NCBI RefSeq assembly: GCF_900104445.1 | Contig: NZ_FNJI01000030.1 | Coordinates: forward strand, 1-56,982 | Reading direction: 5' to 3' | DNA from: Desulforhopalus singaporensis | Lineage (GTDB): Bacteria > Desulfobacterota > Desulfobulbia > Desulfobulbales > Desulfocapsaceae | DNA length: 56,982 nucleotides | Shown: in pieces, positions 56,085 to 56,982 of the stretch | Layout: every line of letters begins with the position of its first letter | Position numbering within the stretch: the stretch's first letter is position 1 | Made by a program: the position numbers and the translations under genes | Notes under the pieces: model-generated | What the model saw: only the letters and a program-made list of their open reading frames with translations | The model's database searches: none | What the model was told of the DNA's origin: nothing

Positions 56085-56594
56085 TCAAGGAATAGGGACC
56101 GGGGCCTGGATGAAATAAAAGCATTTTGTCGTTTCCTCGGTATCATCTATGGAAACCGTGACCCAAGCCTCCTGTACTGTCAAGGGAGCGATAATCGAGG
56201 CGTTTATCGAGCCGTCTGCATCGGTAACAACATGAGTAGTTTGCGGTGGGTGAGTCTGACCGAGCGACTTGGCTTCAAAAATAATTGTGATATTGATTCC
56301 CGCTGCCGGAGGCGAAATCGCAGTGGTAACTGAAAAGTGCTTCTCAGTTTCGGTGGTGGTAGCGAGTTCAACGATGCACGAATCAAGCGTATGTTCAATC
56401 AAGATTACTTCTCCGCTTGTCGCTGCATGGGCAGGCAGGATAACATGGTCGACATCAGGTGTGGTCCATCTGGTCGGCAGAGCACAAAATGTAGCCAAGG
56501 CTGCGGATGAGCCAACTATGGTCTTGAGGACGATACGCCTGTTGTGGTCTTCAGCTTTAAGGTTGTCGATTTGATTGTTCTGGCCATCTAGCAT
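56085..56594 (-). CDS. Tat-type exported protein of unknown function
   Basis: A 169-residue protein with an N-terminal RRIVLKTIVGSSAAL segment, a twin-arginine-like export signal. Next comes RWTTPDVDHVILPAHAATS, a W-x-P-x-V-x-x-V-x-LPAHA pattern that I know from other small Tat-exported proteins of proteobacteria. The mature part is all-beta in character, possibly Ig-like, with two cysteines (near residues 93 and 158). Function unknown. It is alone between sdaA and a large hairpin. Confidence 0.65.
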   Translation of the reverse strand: MLDGQNNQIDNLKAEDHNRRIVLKTIVGSSAALATFCALPTRWTTPDVDHVILPAHAATSGEVILIEHTLDSCIVELATTTETEKHFSVTTAISPPAAGINITIIFEAKSLGQTHPPQTTHVVTDADGSINASIIAPLTVQEAWVTVSIDDTEETTKCFYFIQAPVPIP

Positions 56595-56982
56595 AATAAA
56601 TACCTTGTTGTTAAAAGTTTGTATGGGATTATTGTCGGCTTGTTTTCAGGATATTGTTTTTACATTTAATTTGAGCCACAGATGATATATCATAAAATGT
56701 TAGGTATATCAATAAAAAGCAATGATAGCGGTATGATATGGTTTTTTATGTCTGGGGTGCTGGTATTACATGTGTAATTTTATGTCTTATGCTTTTGTGA
56801 CTGAAGTTTAGAGTTTCGTAAATCCACCGCTATGACGGTGGTGGCGGATTTACGAAACTCTAAACTTCAGTGTCAGCTATTCCCGATGTAAATATAAGTC
56901 ATTGAAATTGCGCCATTCAGCAAAATCATCTTTCGTAAACATTTAATATGAAGTATGAACTTAATCTATTGAAATAATGTGA
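56595..56982. other. AT-rich non-coding end of the window
   Basis: About 390 bases of AT-rich sequence upstream of the Tat-type gene. Its only clear feature is the long inverted repeat at 56801-56870. No gene seen. Confidence 0.4.
56801..56870. repeat. Perfect 25-bp inverted repeat with nested dyad
   Basis: Bases 56801-56825 are exactly complementary to 56846-56870 (26 bp if the flanking A-T pair at 56800/56871 is counted). The 20-base centre contains a nested CCACCG/CGGTGG dyad. Such a long perfect arm is far beyond a usual terminator and resembles a miniature mobile repeat or a strong bidirectional structure. No T tract follows. Confidence 0.8.

Overview
The window looks like chromosomal DNA of an anaerobic, probably sulfur-metabolising Desulfobacterota (Desulfobulbales-like) bacterium. 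I base this on a desulfoferrodoxin-type superoxide reductase, a rubredoxin, remains of a Desulfovibrio gigas Mop-type aldehyde oxidoreductase, a UGA-encoded ArsC-like selenoprotein and a cinA-recA operon. The genus is inference; no search was run. No prophage, insertion sequence, CRISPR array or tRNA gene was recognised.

Layout. 1-360: 3' end of a 23S rRNA, 5S rRNA and a strong terminator. 0.75-5.4 kb (+): nucleotide-sugar genes galU, ugd, gmd, fcl. 5.4-6.8 kb (-): an unrecognised 439-residue protein. 7.0-10.2 kb (+): a tightly packed kdnB, azlC, azlD, mutY group. 10.2-15.3 kb (-): a fused ATP sulfurylase-like/APS kinase, a fused endonuclease III-exonuclease III, and lrp-lysA. 15.7-18.7 kb: a metallo-beta-lactamase protein, a GT2 glycosyltransferase and a class II fumarase-family enzyme.

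18.8-27.3 kb is an oxygen-handling block: a MarR remnant, superoxide reductase, DOMON protein, Sco1, an A2-type aa3 oxidase (subunits I, III, IV, II), heme O synthase, ferritin, the selenoprotein, a peroxiredoxin and a rubredoxin. Together these would reduce O2, superoxide and peroxide and sequester iron.

27.6-31.6 kb (-) is a decaying molybdenum-hydroxylase locus. A molybdopterin-binding gene is intact, the mop gene carries at least four lesions, and a histidine phosphatase has lost its N-terminus. 32.2-38.7 kb (-): an FAD oxidoreductase, then mnmA-mtaB-cinA-recA. 38.9-40.2 kb (+): a U32/TrhP-type protein. 40.2-50.7 kb (-): an iron-sulfur flavoprotein, a Pif1-like helicase with a hydrophobic N-terminus, ychF, a large AsmA-like protein, a LapG-like lipoprotein protease and small proteins of unknown role.

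50.9-55.6 kb (-): a class II aldolase-family protein, then an operon of L-serine dehydratase and one polypeptide joining glycine-cleavage T-protein to a divergent serine hydroxymethyltransferase. This pair links methylene-THF and glycine to serine and pyruvate. 56-57 kb: a Tat-type exported protein and a 25-bp perfect inverted repeat. The most unusual items are the two enzyme fusions (T-protein-SHMT; Nth-ExoIII), the selenoprotein that a stop-codon-based reading truncates, and the multiply broken mop gene.
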